A DNA stretch of 64,000 bases. Source: Glossina fuscipes (Eukaryota > Arthropoda > Insecta > Diptera > Glossinidae). Positions 11,301 to 23,600 of the stretch are shown piece after piece. Position numbers and translations under genes: made by a program. The notes beneath the pieces were generated by a model. It searched no databases, was not told the origin of the DNA, and was given only the letters and a program-made list of their open reading frames with translations. Position 1 is the stretch's first letter; every line of letters begins with the position of its first letter. The stretch lies in contig NW_023998414.1 in NCBI RefSeq assembly GCF_014805625.2, positions 38,813,998 to 38,877,997 of the forward strand, written 5' to 3'.

Positions 11301-13173
11301 TGAATAAGATTTTAATACACTACGATACACATTTACTGTTTAAATTATGTCGGGCTGCACGATATTCTAGTTTCGATGCATGAACTGCACGAATTAGCCG
11401 TGTTAAGCGGGAGACGTCTGCATTCACTGTACGAAAACCCGGGATGGGTAATTCCACATCACACTTACGTAACACACTTCGAATTTATATAAAAGATGAA
11501 TAAATGGACCATTTTAGGTAATCATCATTTCAGTCCCCTAAGTCGTGCTAAGTGTTAGCGCTATCTATAAAGACGTTCGCTGAGAATAATTGACTTTTTC
11601 GAGCAGTGCTCTTAAAATGTTGCAAATATTGTGCATCAAACCATTATTTATAGTCAATATGTATGCAATTTATATTATATCGTATGTCTCAATTCTTCCT
11701 ATTAACACTTTCGATGGTGAAAGGTGCCAACTTGCCTAAAATCCTCCTATTTATATCTATCATCGAACGCTGAGGGGTGCATTCATTTTGTCAAGTCGTT
11801 TGCAGCGTCCCGAAAAGATGCTTCAGAGATCCCACAAACCATATATATATATATATATATATATATATTCTTGATCAGCATCAAATTCTGAATCGATCTA
11901 AGTAAGCCCGTCTGTCCGTCTGTGCAACGTCTGTTGTCCCGGCCGCACTATTGACATAAAATTTTGCAAAAATATTAAAAGTCATTGCACGCACCGGTCA
12001 CACCGGTCAAAAGACACGTTAGCAACGCCCATATACGAATTTTAACTGACGTAGGCGTTGACTCCGGGCATGAGAACTTCATAATTGCGTCTCTTACCTG
12101 CTAAGCTATGCGGTAAACCATCTCTGATTAGAGCAACATATATTATGTTCGACTTCTGTCTAATACCTAAAATAAGTGCAATGGTATTGAGCTTTCTTGC
12201 TTGCAATTTGACGAACAGAATTTATATTCCAAGAGGGCATTTAGGGAACAACAAATATTTAGATTCGATTGATTGTTCATTTATGAAGTTTTATGATTTT
12301 AAAATGCAGTGAGTAGTGTTCATGGTGTTAAAATGTAAAAATTTATATTAAGATTTTTCATTTTTTTTTATCAAAAATGCTGACGTTTAATTTTTAATAA
12401 TTCAGGTGAACACTTGACGGGAGAATATCGGGATAAAGTGACACGTTTTAAAAAAGTCCCTGCTCTAACTGATCATAATCTTCAGTTGTCGGAAAGTGTG
12501 GCTATGTTTCGGCATTTGATCCGTGAAAATATTATACCTGAACATTGGTATCCACGTAAAAATTTCGGACGCAGTCGTATCGATGAGTTTTTGGAATGGC
12601 GACAACGTAATTTAGGCTTAGCTTCTACCGATTATTTCCAGCAAAAATGGTTGGTTCCATACTTGCAGAAAAGACAACCAAACGAAAGTGCGGTAAGTGA
12701 TATAGAATCAAATTGGCCGTAAACTTTCGATCCTTAATCTACTTTGGTCTACTTCGATTATTTCTTATGCATTCTTCCTCTTTTCATTTTAAACTTAGGT
12801 TAATGTGGCAGAAAAACAACTTAATCACACCTTGAATGAGTTTGAGCAATTATTCTTACACTCGAAGGGTTTCATGATCGGCGATAATATCTCCTATGCC
12901 GATTTATTGGCCATCTGTGAAATCGATCAGCCTAGTAACTATTTTTGGATGACTGAAATCCCTTTTCGATTATTAGTAATTGAATGTTTCTTTCTCTTGT
13001 TTCCAGAATATATTGGTTTCAATCCGTTTATTCATCGTCCTAAACTTGACAGATGGTATAAAACTGTACGCGATGAACTTGGTACTTATTATAAGGAAGT
13101 CACCCATGAGTTTGACAATAAATTAAGAACTGCTGAGAAAAGTCATAAGGAAGCCATATCGCTTAAGCAGTGA
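501..13173 (+). CDS. GstT: Theta-class glutathione S-transferase (four exons)
   Basis: Predicted exons are 501-621, 12406-12692, 12799-12934 and 13007-13173, giving 236 residues, a normal length for the family. All junctions are GT-AG and in phase. Theta GSTs are cytosolic dimers that conjugate glutathione to electrophiles. Exon 1 gives the first beta-alpha unit (FFYDLLNQSSRALYIF). Exon 2 carries the conserved KKVPAL cis-proline loop and the SESVAMFRHL glutathione-contact segment, then WYP and the start of the helical domain. Exon 3 has ISYADLLAICEIDQP, and exon 4 has YIGFNPF...KLDRWY. The serine expected in the LLSQ motif is Asn14 here, although Ser16 and Ser17 follow. The last intron (12935-13006) is 72 bp with no in-frame stop, so a continuous reading frame runs through it; splicing restores QPKYIGFN, which fits the family better. 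The start ATG at 501 follows AT-rich repeats. I am confident of the class but not of which fly GstT paralogue this is. Confidence 0.9.
1390..1422 (+). repeat. (AAG)n microsatellite
   Basis: A purine-only tract of AAG units; a poly-Lys reading frame across it is a repeat artefact. Confidence 0.9.
3700..4420 (-). pseudogene. Decayed mariner-family transposase fragment
   Basis: Read on the minus strand, broken frames give mariner transposase landmarks in the right order. They are QINAN followed, in another frame, by QLEKLSS near 4320-4350; QLEWEILPQAAHLSDM near 3930-3980, the equivalent of the LGW-LP-SPDLAPSDYHLF block that holds the last catalytic Asp; EVRKWIVGWMA near 3820-3850; and the terminal ENDGNYFD near 3715-3740. 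Mariner transposases act by cut-and-paste at TA sites using a D,D34D catalytic triad. Several frameshifts and stops separate the pieces, so this copy is dead. The N-terminal half and the terminal inverted repeats were not found. A TA microsatellite borders the 3' end of the coding remnant. The edges are approximate. Confidence 0.75.
5263..5298 (+). repeat. (CAG)n microsatellite
   Basis: About twelve CAG units with one CAA interruption, in GstT intron 1. Confidence 0.95.
5332..5391 (+). repeat. (CTA)n microsatellite with CTG interruptions
   Basis: About twenty CTA/CTG units, only 33 bp after the CAG tract, making a compound trinucleotide locus. Confidence 0.95.
8660..8735 (+). repeat. Perfect 38-bp tandem duplication
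   Basis: A 38-bp unit starting CATGGATCAATTCTGAG and ending CTCTGGTACA is present twice head-to-tail with no mismatch seen. The boundary is sharp, as expected for a recent slippage or repair duplication in intronic DNA. Confidence 0.95.
9490..9850 (+). repeat. INE/mini-me-like fragment
   Basis: The stretch holds CTCGTCTGTCTATCCGTCTG, then TATACCGACCGATTCAGAATC with a following GGTCCATGCG segment. The same order of pieces occurs at about 11880, 36180 and 38680 in this window. It looks like a truncated or rearranged copy with no clear ends. Confidence 0.55.
10314..10370 (+). repeat. (GA)n / GGGA purine tract
   Basis: GA dinucleotides passing into GGGA units, in GstT intron 1. Confidence 0.95.
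10806..10859. repeat. GC-rich inverted repeat flanking an A/T spacer
   Basis: ACGCCGCC (10806-10813) and its complement GGCGGCGT (10852-10859) enclose a 38-bp spacer that is almost all A/T. GC-rich arms are unusual in this AT-rich intron. They could form a hairpin in RNA or be the ends of a small element. No function can be assigned. Confidence 0.5.
11845..12075 (+). repeat. INE/mini-me-like fragment with (TA)n
   Basis: A (TA)n run, then AAATTCTGAATCGATCTAAG, then CCGTCTGTCCGTCTGTG and a diverged tail. This is the same block order as the copies near 36.2 and 38.6 kb. It ends about 340 bp before GstT exon 2. Confidence 0.55.
12935..13006 (+). other. GstT intron 3: 72 bp, stop-free, multiple of three
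   Basis: The donor is GTAACT and the acceptor TTTCCAG. The 24 in-frame codons contain no stop, so an unspliced mRNA would encode a 24-residue insertion between the conserved CEIDQP and YIGFN blocks. The hydrophobic insert is not part of the family fold, so splicing is the better reading. Confidence 0.8.
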
Positions 13174-13627
13174 TTTACTTAACAATTTGTTAAATTTTTA
13201 CTTTTTTTTTTCTATCTTTATTTTTTATTATAATAATCTTAAGCTTGTTTGTTGTAGTAAGTAGTGGCATTAGTAATAATTATATATCGTATTGTGCTGA
13301 TACTATGGATCTATATAAAATATATGTCATGTAATAATTTTTTACAAGTTTTCATAGATTTTCGTAAAATATTGTAATCTAAAAAGACGATCAATAATGT
13401 ATCGATTATGGGAATATAGCGTGAAACGTACAATATTGTACTTTGGTTTTTCTCTTTTTTTATGCACTCTTTGATTGGCTTAACTAAACATATCTGCCAA
13501 AAAGGTAATTTGAAAGACGAATCACATTAGGAGTTGATTGGGCATTGATCGCCATACAGTTAATGAAACTAGTAGCTGTCGATAATTTTAGTGATTATGT
13601 TTATATTGCAACAGATCGTGGATGCTC

Positions 13628-14633
13628 TTTTTATACCCTACTAATTGCAGTACGGGAATATAAAGTTTGTGCGAACATGTGTGATGCGCAGAAGGGCTTA
13701 AGGTAGACCTACTTTTTATTATTATTATAAGGAAACGATTCGGAATCTTTTTCTGAATAGATCCAAGCCTGTTTATGCGTCTGACGTTCTGTTCATATAA
13801 ATTTATGTCCAAGCTGTTCAACTAGGCCGATGTGTTTTGATCCAAAGACAAACGCTCTTGAAAACGTTTTAAATTGGTTTACTTTTTCGGTCACTCCCCA
13901 TATAACATCCAATTTTCAAAAGTCGTTATATGGAAAAATTTGCAAATTTTCAAAATTTCTCGACAAAAGTCGCTAAATATTAGTAGTACTTTAGCAATCT
14001 AAATAGACGTGCAAAGTTTCAACCGGTGGGGGCAATTTTTTGAACGTCATCTGAACTCAAGGACAAAACGATTTAATTTTCAATGCTTCATGATGAAAAT
14101 CAGATCATAATAGTAATTTAAGGTAAAAAAATTAATTATACCAAATTTGGGTCAAGTCCGTCTATTTTTTGGATATCACCCTATACAAGAAAATTGAGCC
14201 TTTATAGGGCAGGAAAGTTTCAATTTATTATGTTATGATGAAAATTAGCCCATAATAGAAAATTGATATAAAAATTAACAATACAAAATTTGGACTACGT
14301 ACGTCTATTTTTGGAGCCTATCCTATATAAGGATTTTCATGAGAGTTTTTGTTTTTTAGGGCAGAAAATTTGAGGTTTTAATATTTTATGATGAAAATTG
14401 ATCCATAACAGTGATCTGATATAACAATTAACTATACTGAATTTTGAACATGTATATCAGTTTTTGAACCTTTTGTGCACAATTATTCTTACGGAAACTA
14501 AGCCTTTTTTTCGCAAATAAGTCTAATTTTTCCATAATAGTTCCATATTAGTAAGTTCACATAAAAATCTGGTATTTTTTGTGCTCTATGGTAAAAATAA
14601 GAATCGTGTTAGACAATATGGAGTAGGGTATTC
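13628..14633 (+). mobile_element. INE/mini-me-like (Helentron-type non-autonomous) element
   Basis: It begins TTTTTATACCCTAC and ends GTAGGGTATTC, so TACCCTAC and GTAGGGTA form short inverted ends. The interior shares, in order, a GATCCAAGCC...GTCTG block, the segment around AAAGTCGTTATATGGAAAAA, and a GGGGCAATTTTT block with the copies at about 36180 and 38580. It has no coding capacity. Dipteran mini-me/INE elements have (GTCY)n tracts and conserved cores, and Helentron-linked INEs carry central tandem repeats of about 150 bp, as here. The assignment to that group is inference; the repeat family itself is directly visible. Confidence 0.65.
14055..14520 (+). repeat. About 150-bp tandem repeats (three degenerate copies)
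   Basis: Each copy has ATGATGAAAAT followed by a CATAATAG-like segment, ATTAA-TATAC-AAATTTG and a CGTCTATTTTT-type segment. The ATGATGAAAAT anchors are at 14090, 14235 and 14388, spacings of 145 and 153 bp. They lie inside the INE-like element and form its central repeat region. Confidence 0.75.
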
Positions 14634-15710
14634 AATCGGCGAGTCGATGGCATTATATACGCCTTTTGTCATAGTTAGTTTTTTTTTCCTACCTATTTTT
14701 CTTCCTTCTCCTTGGACTACTAACTGAGCACTTTGGTTGAACTGAGACTTAAATTCTTCTTTACTATTACCGCTTGATCAATTTCAAAAGGTTATTTGAA
14801 TCGGCCAAAACGTCTGCGTTCATCATCAAATCATCTAATATATATATGCTGAGAAATATGATTTAAAATATTGCATATATGTTTTAGTGCGCCTTCTTTC
14901 TCAGCAACTTCTGATGTAAAACATAGCGAAGTTTTTCACGTTCATGAGTATAAACACTCCCAACAACTTCTGAACGTTTGTAAGCTTGAAAACTTTTCAC
15001 ACTCGATTTGCTCTACTTCACTTACATACATACGATCATCGATGGCATTTTCTGAAGAAAAAATTTCTATAAAAACTTTTTTAATTGTTTAAACGCCTTC
15101 TTCTAAAAAGAGTGGTTTCCATCATTTTTAGACAAGGTTCTTCTAAACGCGAATTCGTAAAATAAAAATTATACTTACAATTATGTATAGAGGTATTAAA
15201 AGACTTGGCATGTATAGATTATGTCCATAGCGGAACAGTAAATGTGTTTTAAGCAATTTATTTTGTTTTAGTTACGTCTTTTATTCATTTTGCATTTAAT
15301 CGCCTTTTATGAATTCCACCGTCTAGAAATTGAATTCGCAACGATTTCATCATAACTTTAGACATATGTTTATCTCTTCCATTCCCCTTAACTGCTTATA
15401 CGTTAGTATAACGTAACGATTTAACTTTGACATATCTGTAGTTACAAAAACTAAGATAATGAACTTGGGCCCGGAGTGGATATTTCTTTCGAGTCGATTA
15501 GTCAGTAAGGCAGAGTGATACAGTTCAATGAATGCATAGTCGGGAAACGTAGTATGCAGTGCGTAACGAAAGGCATAAGCTAATTGGGCACATGCCCCAC
15601 GGATCTGCGGCCACCTCCTTATCACTCTCTCTTTTTCCTCATTTCTTTCTAAATATCATTCTGTTACACAAATAAGGCACATCGCCTGTGTGATGGAGAA
15701 CATTAAAAAT

Positions 15711-15765
15711 AAAAAATCTCATGCGTGGTTGTCATAAAAATTATTTTTCTCGCATGAGATTTTTT
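15711..15765. repeat. Perfect 15-bp inverted repeat (stem-loop)
   Basis: AAAAAATCTCATGCG (15711-15725) pairs with CGCATGAGATTTTTT (15751-15765) around a 25-base loop. No gene lies nearby. Confidence 0.8.
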
Positions 15766-16588
15766 TCTTCTAAAGTTTTGTTGTTCTTTACTTTTACGGC
15801 ATTGGTTCGTTTTTGATTCAAAATCGGAAGAAACGCCCGCTCCGTTAACGTTAGCAAATTATAGTTAAGCTTTTGATTGAAATCCGAAAACTATGCCGTG
15901 CGCTAAACCAAATTTCCAAACGCTACCACAAAGTGAACACTTTTAACTTTTGATAGATAGAATTAATAGAATTTTTTAATGATGCCGTGCTTCCCGTGAT
16001 ACAAAAAGGTACTGAAATTGACTGCTGCACTTTCAGGAATTCATTCATCATTTCTACGAATAATTCATGGGTCTTGAATAGTAGGCTAGTGTATAAGAAC
16101 CCTTTAGTTCATGAATTGATTTACGACACAGACGAATTATATCGAAAATGATAAGAAAATCATTATTACAGATTAGTAAAAAACATTGGGTCAAGGACTT
16201 GGTAACTGAACATTTTTTTAAACGAACAATTCCAAGGTTTGATAGGGTGATAGGATGACGTAGATTTTTGCAACGGACATGCAATTTTTTTTTTTGCAAT
16301 TAAAGTCACTTAAAAGAAATTTGAAAAAAAATTTCACAACACGCCCATAATATGAAAAAAAGAATGTATATAATGTATTGAAAATCTAGGCAGCGGATGT
16401 TCACGATTCGCCCTCGGGCAAATAGAAAAATTCGCTTAGTTGTTTCAATTAATGTGTGTACGTGTTTGTGTGTTTTTAAAATTAGTATTTCCAAGTGTGT
16501 TCTTTTGCTCAAAGTTATGAATGTTTTTTTTGCAAATTTGTGTTTTTTTTTTTCCAGATTGTTGTTAATAAATATAATTATTATTTTC

Positions 16589-16589
<1 letters not shown>

Positions 16590-16633
<44 letters not shown>

Positions 16634-16634
16634 G
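16590..16634 (+). repeat. (TTA)n microsatellite
   Basis: About fifteen TAT/TTA units. Open frames on both strands here (poly-Ile, poly-Tyr) are artefacts of the repeat. Confidence 0.95.
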
Positions 16635-19600
16635 TGGTATCATAACTATTTTCATTGTCAAAAGGCACTTTTGCATTATTAATCCATTGAATTGCGTGTT
16701 ATTAGTGTTTTAATATATATATATATATATGTGTGTGTGTGTATGTGCTTCGTTTATGTGTTGTATATAAGTAAGTATGGCTTATGTGAACGTCTCCAGG
16801 TAAGCATCTCCTATGCGTATCGTTACAGGCATTAAAAAATTCCTTTCATATATACATTCACACATACACGCATGCATAAGGACATACATATTAATACTGT
16901 TGTGTCGCAATGAATGCAGTTAGTTATAGTATGCCTAAGTTTATAATGTGTTAATTGTTGTTGTTTTTGTTGTTCTCATTGTTATTACTCTTAATTTTGT
17001 TTCTTCATTTTTTTTTTTTTTTTACAATTGCAAGTTTCTCACATCAGTTTTCTTAATTTTTTTTTTTTTTTTGTTAGTTCTTTCTATAAGTTAAAAGCCC
17101 AAAAATATTTAATTACTTAGTTTAGTATTTTCGTATTTGAATTCTTGCTTAAAAACTAACATTAAAAGCATTTCAATATTTTGTGATTATTGTTTTTCTT
17201 TTCTTTTTTTTTTTTTTGTTGTTGTTATTTTTATTTGCAACATATCTTTTGCTAGTAAATTACATTTGCAGTTCTAAATTCTTACATACATTAATAAATA
17301 TCTAATTTTATATTGTTTATAAATTAATTCAATTCTATTTAATTCTAAGTGATTTTGAAATTGCGTCAAAAATAAAGAAATACGATTAACTCAAGCTTAA
17401 GTCGACTCAATTCATTTCATACTCACCAACCATTTATTGTTATGTGTGTATGTATGGATTTTTTGCAAAACAAAAAAAAAAAAAAAAAAAAAAGATGAGG
17501 AACTGAAAGCATACATCTTTACCATCTAAAAGTAAGTAATGCGAAATTGTCATATTACCTTTGTGCGTAAACGTAAACATTCGTTAATCCGGAGGGAAGG
17601 TTGAATAAGTTGCGATATTTAAACAAAAATAACCTTGACATCAAATATAATTCTTTTTTGTCATGTTTGTGCACGCCCCGTAAAAATTTAAATGAAATGC
17701 CAGCTTGATCAGCTTAATATCGCGTAGCCTTTAAGGTACAGTTATGATTTTGGTCATGGGATATACGTGGGTATGCGTTCTCCCTGTCAGACATTTAAAA
17801 GCCTCAATAAATCCGGTCAAAAGTTATTTGGATGTTCAGGCAAATGACAAAATGAACGTTAACGAAGCAAGAAAGTTATCGTCGAAGAGAGGAGATCGAT
17901 TCAATTTCCACTTTTTGCTTTTCCATGATAGGCATTTTCGACGTCAGATTGCATAACCTGTACAGCAGATGATTGAAGTAATTATGTCTAACAATTCAAA
18001 GCAAACACTAAAGCCTTGTTAAGTAAGATAAATCAGTTCGGGACTTTCATTCTATAGCGCGGACCCTGATCTTTTGCCATCAAACTATAATTTTTTTCGA
18101 TCTTTGCTCAATTCCCTAAATAAGGTTCAATGAGGCCATGCCTTCGAATGTTTCGACCATGAATAATAAATGTGACATCAGTTTTGGTCCTAAACCATTA
18201 AAGCAGCAAATAGATAACACATCACTCAATAATTCGCCTAATTGACATATGTACGACATCAGTGTTGCCAGACCCATATGATTTCTGAATACTGCTTACT
18301 AACTTTCAAGCACGATAGGTGACAATTGTTCATAACATTCGGACAATTAGTTTACAAGTTTGATTAAATAGCGTTTCCCCGGCCAAGTTATAATGGCAAT
18401 TGCTGACGAATATTTCTTAGACATTTCAGCATCGATATTTCAATTGAATGAATTTTCCTCATCGAGAACATTTTATGAAAATCTTTTCTAGGCCCATATA
18501 CATCATACATATTGAAAAAAAATTTGTTTATTTCGACCAAGTCTCGATCATTTAATCTGAATAATTATTTATCTTAGTCATTAGCATAATAATATCAAGA
18601 CATGGATATAATTGCTCTTTTTAGGTCGCGGCACGAATTGCTCATTACATTGCAACATGAAAGCGTTCATTGAAACCAAGGTATAGTATGCGACACGAAT
18701 TTTCCGCATTCAAATTTTCATTCTTCATGCGTCAGTAGGTTTTCAGTCTTGCTATTTATAGGTTTGTAGAAAATATAGCGCGTATCTCATAAGTAACTAA
18801 AAACGTAACTGTTCAAAATCTGTTGTCTGAATAGTGAATCTTTAAACTCAAGTCTTACTCGCTTCTAGAGAACTGAAAAAAGTTTACAGACATTGTTGCA
18901 ATATGATGTGCATAAAAATGATGATAAGGAGTATATAGAAGAATAAAGTTTTGAAAGGCTTTGGCAGGGACCAGCTGTTCTCAAGTAATTCAAGGAGTAT
19001 TCATCTGATTTTTCATTTAACGCCATTTAATACTAAAGAGTTCTACGGAGAGTTCATTCGTTAAATCTGAAATGCTATAATTTTTAGTGTATACAAAAAA
19101 GTACAGTCTTTTCAGTTAAGGGCATTGCTGCGCACTCGCTTGTAGCTCCAACCTCAAATTTCGACTCGATATTGAAAGCGGATTGAACTTTTTTAGAATG
19201 ACCTCGCTGATCACCTAATTGAATTGAAAAACTGATGGAGCGAGAATCGCAAAGCAATTCTGTAGCGTAAAGAAAAACTTTATTCTAAACAAAAAATTTC
19301 TTCCTAATTACAATATATTGTTAAGCAAATCCCAAATCGAGTTCATTCCAGTTAATCAATTTTCTCAAATAATAAATGCCCTAAAGCGGGAAAAACCAAA
19401 TGCACATTCGCGGCGCGTCATGCAGCTGCCGGCCGATGAAAACGATTAGCGGAAAAGCAGGTTAACGGATTAAAAATGAAGCCGTGAATTTAGGCATAGC
19501 AATATGCTTGTAAGAATGTGTATATATAGAATATTTGTGGGAGGTAGGGTAGCAAGAAAACGAATATTTGGGTTGAGCAGTCGAAAGCATTGCCAAAAAT

Positions 19601-20548
19601 AAATTGTGAATAATTCTACTCTTAAGGAATGTAATTGTAAATTATAGAACTTTGATGTGTATTTCTCTTGAAAAGAATATCCATAATCTAGTGGTGCGAG
19701 TCCTATCTTAGAAAAGCGAATTGCATAACAATATTTTTGCGAATAGTTATTCTACTTATGTGCTATATATTTGAGACGATTTTCCTAAAGATTTTCAGTA
19801 TTTTTTCGTTTGAGGGCAAAGCGTTCGGCATGTAGAAATTTGTCAAAGTTTGGAAACAGATAGAAATCAAGAGACGGACAGGTCTCTATGAATACTTCAA
19901 CGACAAATAATGTAATAACTTCAAACTTTACCTTTGCTATCTATGGCTTTTGAAAACTTAAACTAATTACGCATGTATATCAGTTTTAGGAGTTGATGTC
20001 TGATAGAGCAGAGAAGCAATTGCATCCAATATCTGTCGAAATATCGCAACGGAAACTACAGTATATTAGTGATGTTTCTATACACGGAATTCCGATAAAG
20101 ATTTCGACAATGCATAATGCATCGAATCTATACGGAATATACATTTCGAAATTGACTTCAGTCACTTTCGCAAAATATGCAAACAAGCAAGCACAAATGT
20201 TTCGCTCCCATCCGTTAAGCAAAAACGTGATATCATTTCTGCAGTTATACAGAATCGAGGCAATTATGAACACAGAAGTATTTCATTTGATCAGTATAAA
20301 ATTGCATTTCCATAGCGAGAGAGGGAGAAAAAAACGTTATCATTTAATTGGGTTTTGGTTGTCTGTCTCTCGTAGTCTTTAGTCGCTCCTTGAGCTCTTC
20401 TGTTAATCCTACACATTGGCTATTGTAAGCGCAGTAACGAAATTACTATGCCTTTGCGCTTTAGTATCGGCTATAAAGAGAGGAAAGAAAGTTATCAGTG
20501 CGCGTTAAAATAGAGTTGTTCTAGGTATCACATGTTAACACATTAGCT

Positions 20549-20608
20549 ACACACACACACACACACACACACCACACACACACACATACATACACACACA
20601 CACACACA
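20549..20608 (+). repeat. (AC)n microsatellite with interruptions
   Basis: AC units interrupted by ACC and by ATACATAC. Confidence 0.95.
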
Positions 20609-23600
20609 TTAGCATCGTTTATTTTATCAGAATGAAAGGACGGCGGAGGGAGTGTGTGCGTGGGTGCGTGTGCATTCTTAGAGATTAACACAACACATCA
20701 TATTTAATATTTACTCGGCCTAGTTTTGTGTCTTCTAACCTAATCTATTATTATTGCTTTACGCACTAAAGTATTCTAAATAAATGGATTCGAAATTGAG
20801 TTACATTCAGCTTCAGCAGCGAATTTTCAATAATCGCTATTAAAATATCGAAGTTTAGGACAAATTTTCTTAATAAAAATCTAACTAATAACTATATAAT
20901 CATATGGTTCACCTACGAATCGTTCGTTATTTTGTAGAGTTAATGCTGCGAAGTACATGTGACGCTATTTAAATGGAACTGAAAAGTGATTTGACAATCA
21001 TCTTGCAATCTATATCAGTAAGGTATTTTTCGAATCTTGAATTCGTGAAATGTGAATTTCGAGCCTGGCTTTACTTTCGCCAAACGCATAACGTAATAGT
21101 AAAACGACATGTAACGAAAATTGTAATTTCTTTTTTCATTAAAAAAAAGAAAACAGAAAGAAGGAAAGTGAAAAAAAAAAAAAAAATTTAATTCATTAAA
21201 AGTTTCTAATCCAAATATTTATTATTTCTTATTATTATTATTTATTTATGTTTTTTTTTGTTTTTTTTCTCATCTAACTATTTTTTTAATAAGAGAAATT
21301 TTTCTTTATCTTGTTCTAGCTTTTCTTCCCTTGAGCTTTCTCATATCTTCCGTTATCTTTCTTTTTCTCTGGGCATAATATATGTTTTCGATTTATTGTC
21401 GGCATAATTGTCTTATCTCTAAAGCAACACATGCTTGCAACATATCACTCAATAAGTTCGTAAGTTGATGTCATTTCGGCCAATAATTTAGATACGATAT
21501 TTTTTCAAATTTCAAATTGTCTATCACTTATAAACTAATGCGATTGGAATGCGATCAAGGCTGATATTATCCAAAAATCATATAGGACTCAGTAAAATTA
21601 GCGAGATCTATGAATGTCGCCCTATGAATCTATCCACCATCGCTGATGTGTTACATGAAATTATTTCAATTCTATACAGAATTGCATGTTTGCTCCGATT
21701 CTATCTTGGATTCAATACAGACATCACGAACATTATGTATAATATAAAAATTTACGAAATCAGTGTTGATTTTTAACTCAACTCAAACTGTGGACTAACT
21801 TCTGAATTATTTTTATTCATCCTACGTCATTTCTATGCATGCAAAATACTACTATGTAAATGTTTAGTAAAGCACCGCCTATAGACCTTTATCTAAGAAT
21901 CAAAACTTTCTTGAATAGCGTATACACTTTCCACTGCAGATAGTCGCTGCAAAAAAAAGAGGCCAGCGGACCCCGACCATTTTAATTGTACATTTTCCTT
22001 AACGCTTTGTCAAATTATTGGACTTACTGGACTTACCGTGTAATAAATCGGTGTTTTGGCACATTGTCTAGCTCGTAATGCTTACAGTTCATTTACGATT
22101 AAAGTCCAGATCAATCAATTTAGACCTAAAAAAGTTTACTAGACCTCATCATACTGAAAACAGTCCAATCTAGTACATTATATATTCGAATGGCTTAAGC
22201 TACTTGAACTTTACCGACAGTAAAGAAGTAAAACTCAATATGCAAACGTTTTAACTCCTTTGCCAATGATTGGATCTTCTTGCATATTTTTGTTGAAAAT
22301 GTCTTCTCTTATGCTCAACCCTGTTGCCTTTACGTCGAACCAAACTGCTGACAGCAGGTCTTTTGCGATGTTATTGCCAGAGGACAGAATGTCGGGATAA
22401 TTGGTAAAACGAGTTTTTCTATATTCAAGGGTTGTAGTAAAATTTTGCTAAGATTATCCTATACATATATACATATATGACGATATATTGAATCGTAGAA
22501 GCTCGCTGCAACAGCGAAAGCTAAATGTTTCATACGTCGTTATCCCCTCGAACACAATGCATCATATATCATGCTCTTCAAATGTCAAAGCATGAGATAA
22601 TTGCACCTATTCACTTACAATAGCACACACACAACTTGCCAGCGTTACTTAAGTAAATCATGTGAACGGCTAACTTTCATTGCCGCTGCAAGCGTATGGG
22701 AATTGCCGAGTAAAACGACGATATTTGCCTAAACAAAATCTTATCATATGATATAGTTTTTAAGCATCATACAATTTTGAGAGCTAACGTGTTCTAGCAG
22801 TTCAATGCATTATATTACTGCAGTAACACACAGTGCATATGCATGCATTTTGTTCAGCTACGAACTCGTCTTCTTATCGCATTTGTAGCCGTCATCATCA
22901 TGCGTTTCACAGATCATATGTCACCGATTCAAGTGAATGTTAATCGGAATGAACAATAATAAAAGGAGGAGGAAGAGGAGGGATCAACTCCTGCAGAGCT
23001 TATGTTTCCAACGGATACGAAGCCATGGTTTTTGGTATTGTGTCTTTCGCATCCGTTTCCCTACAATAGCCGGCTTAGTCATATTAGTTGATGTCGCAAC
23101 GTTGTCGAGGTTGAGTTGTACTAAATCATAATACACAATACGTAAGTGATTCTTCCAAAATGTCCAAGCATGTCATATATATTCAGGCTTACCATCGATG
23201 TTAGCGTTTTGCCTCACCTGCATTATGACTCGTCACGTTCCGAATTATGACTTGTACTGGCAAAAAAAAAAAAAAAAAAAACACCCCTTGACGTAAAGAG
23301 GTGAAAAAAAATGAGACTAAAAAATGACACGACTGAGACTGAATCATACATTTTATAACGCATATAAAAGTAGACAATCCGCGCTATATATCTTTATCTA
23401 TTAAGTGATGGTCGTATAATAAAGTAAATCTTCGTCCCAACAACATTAACATTTACATTGTCTCGAATCGTCTCGTAACTAAAGATACATTTTCTTGCGG
23501 CCGAGCAGATGGAAAGGGATGAGGGGGTGATGGTGTCTAAGAGGACTTACTTGCCCAATTTTTAAAACAATATAGTTGACATTTTTCAAATGGAAAGCTT

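Larger units (their letters stand above)
622..12405 (+). other. GstT intron 1 (11.8 kb)
   Basis: The intron runs from donor GTAAGC to acceptor TTCAG. It holds a decayed mariner (about 3700-4420), CAG and CTA microsatellites (5263-5391), a 38-bp tandem duplication (8660-8735), a GA tract (10314-10370) and INE-like fragments (about 9500-9850 and 11850-12075). A stretch at about 7680-8560 has somewhat higher complexity and short reading frames on the minus strand, but I recognise no protein family in it. Otherwise I see only AT-rich sequence. Confidence 0.7.

Noticed and set aside
16306..16713. Frames on both strands with poly-Ile or poly-Tyr
   Set aside because: Translations of the TTA microsatellite.
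19993..20382. 129-codon plus-strand frame
   Set aside because: No family resemblance, an equally open frame on the opposite strand, and no splice or promoter context.
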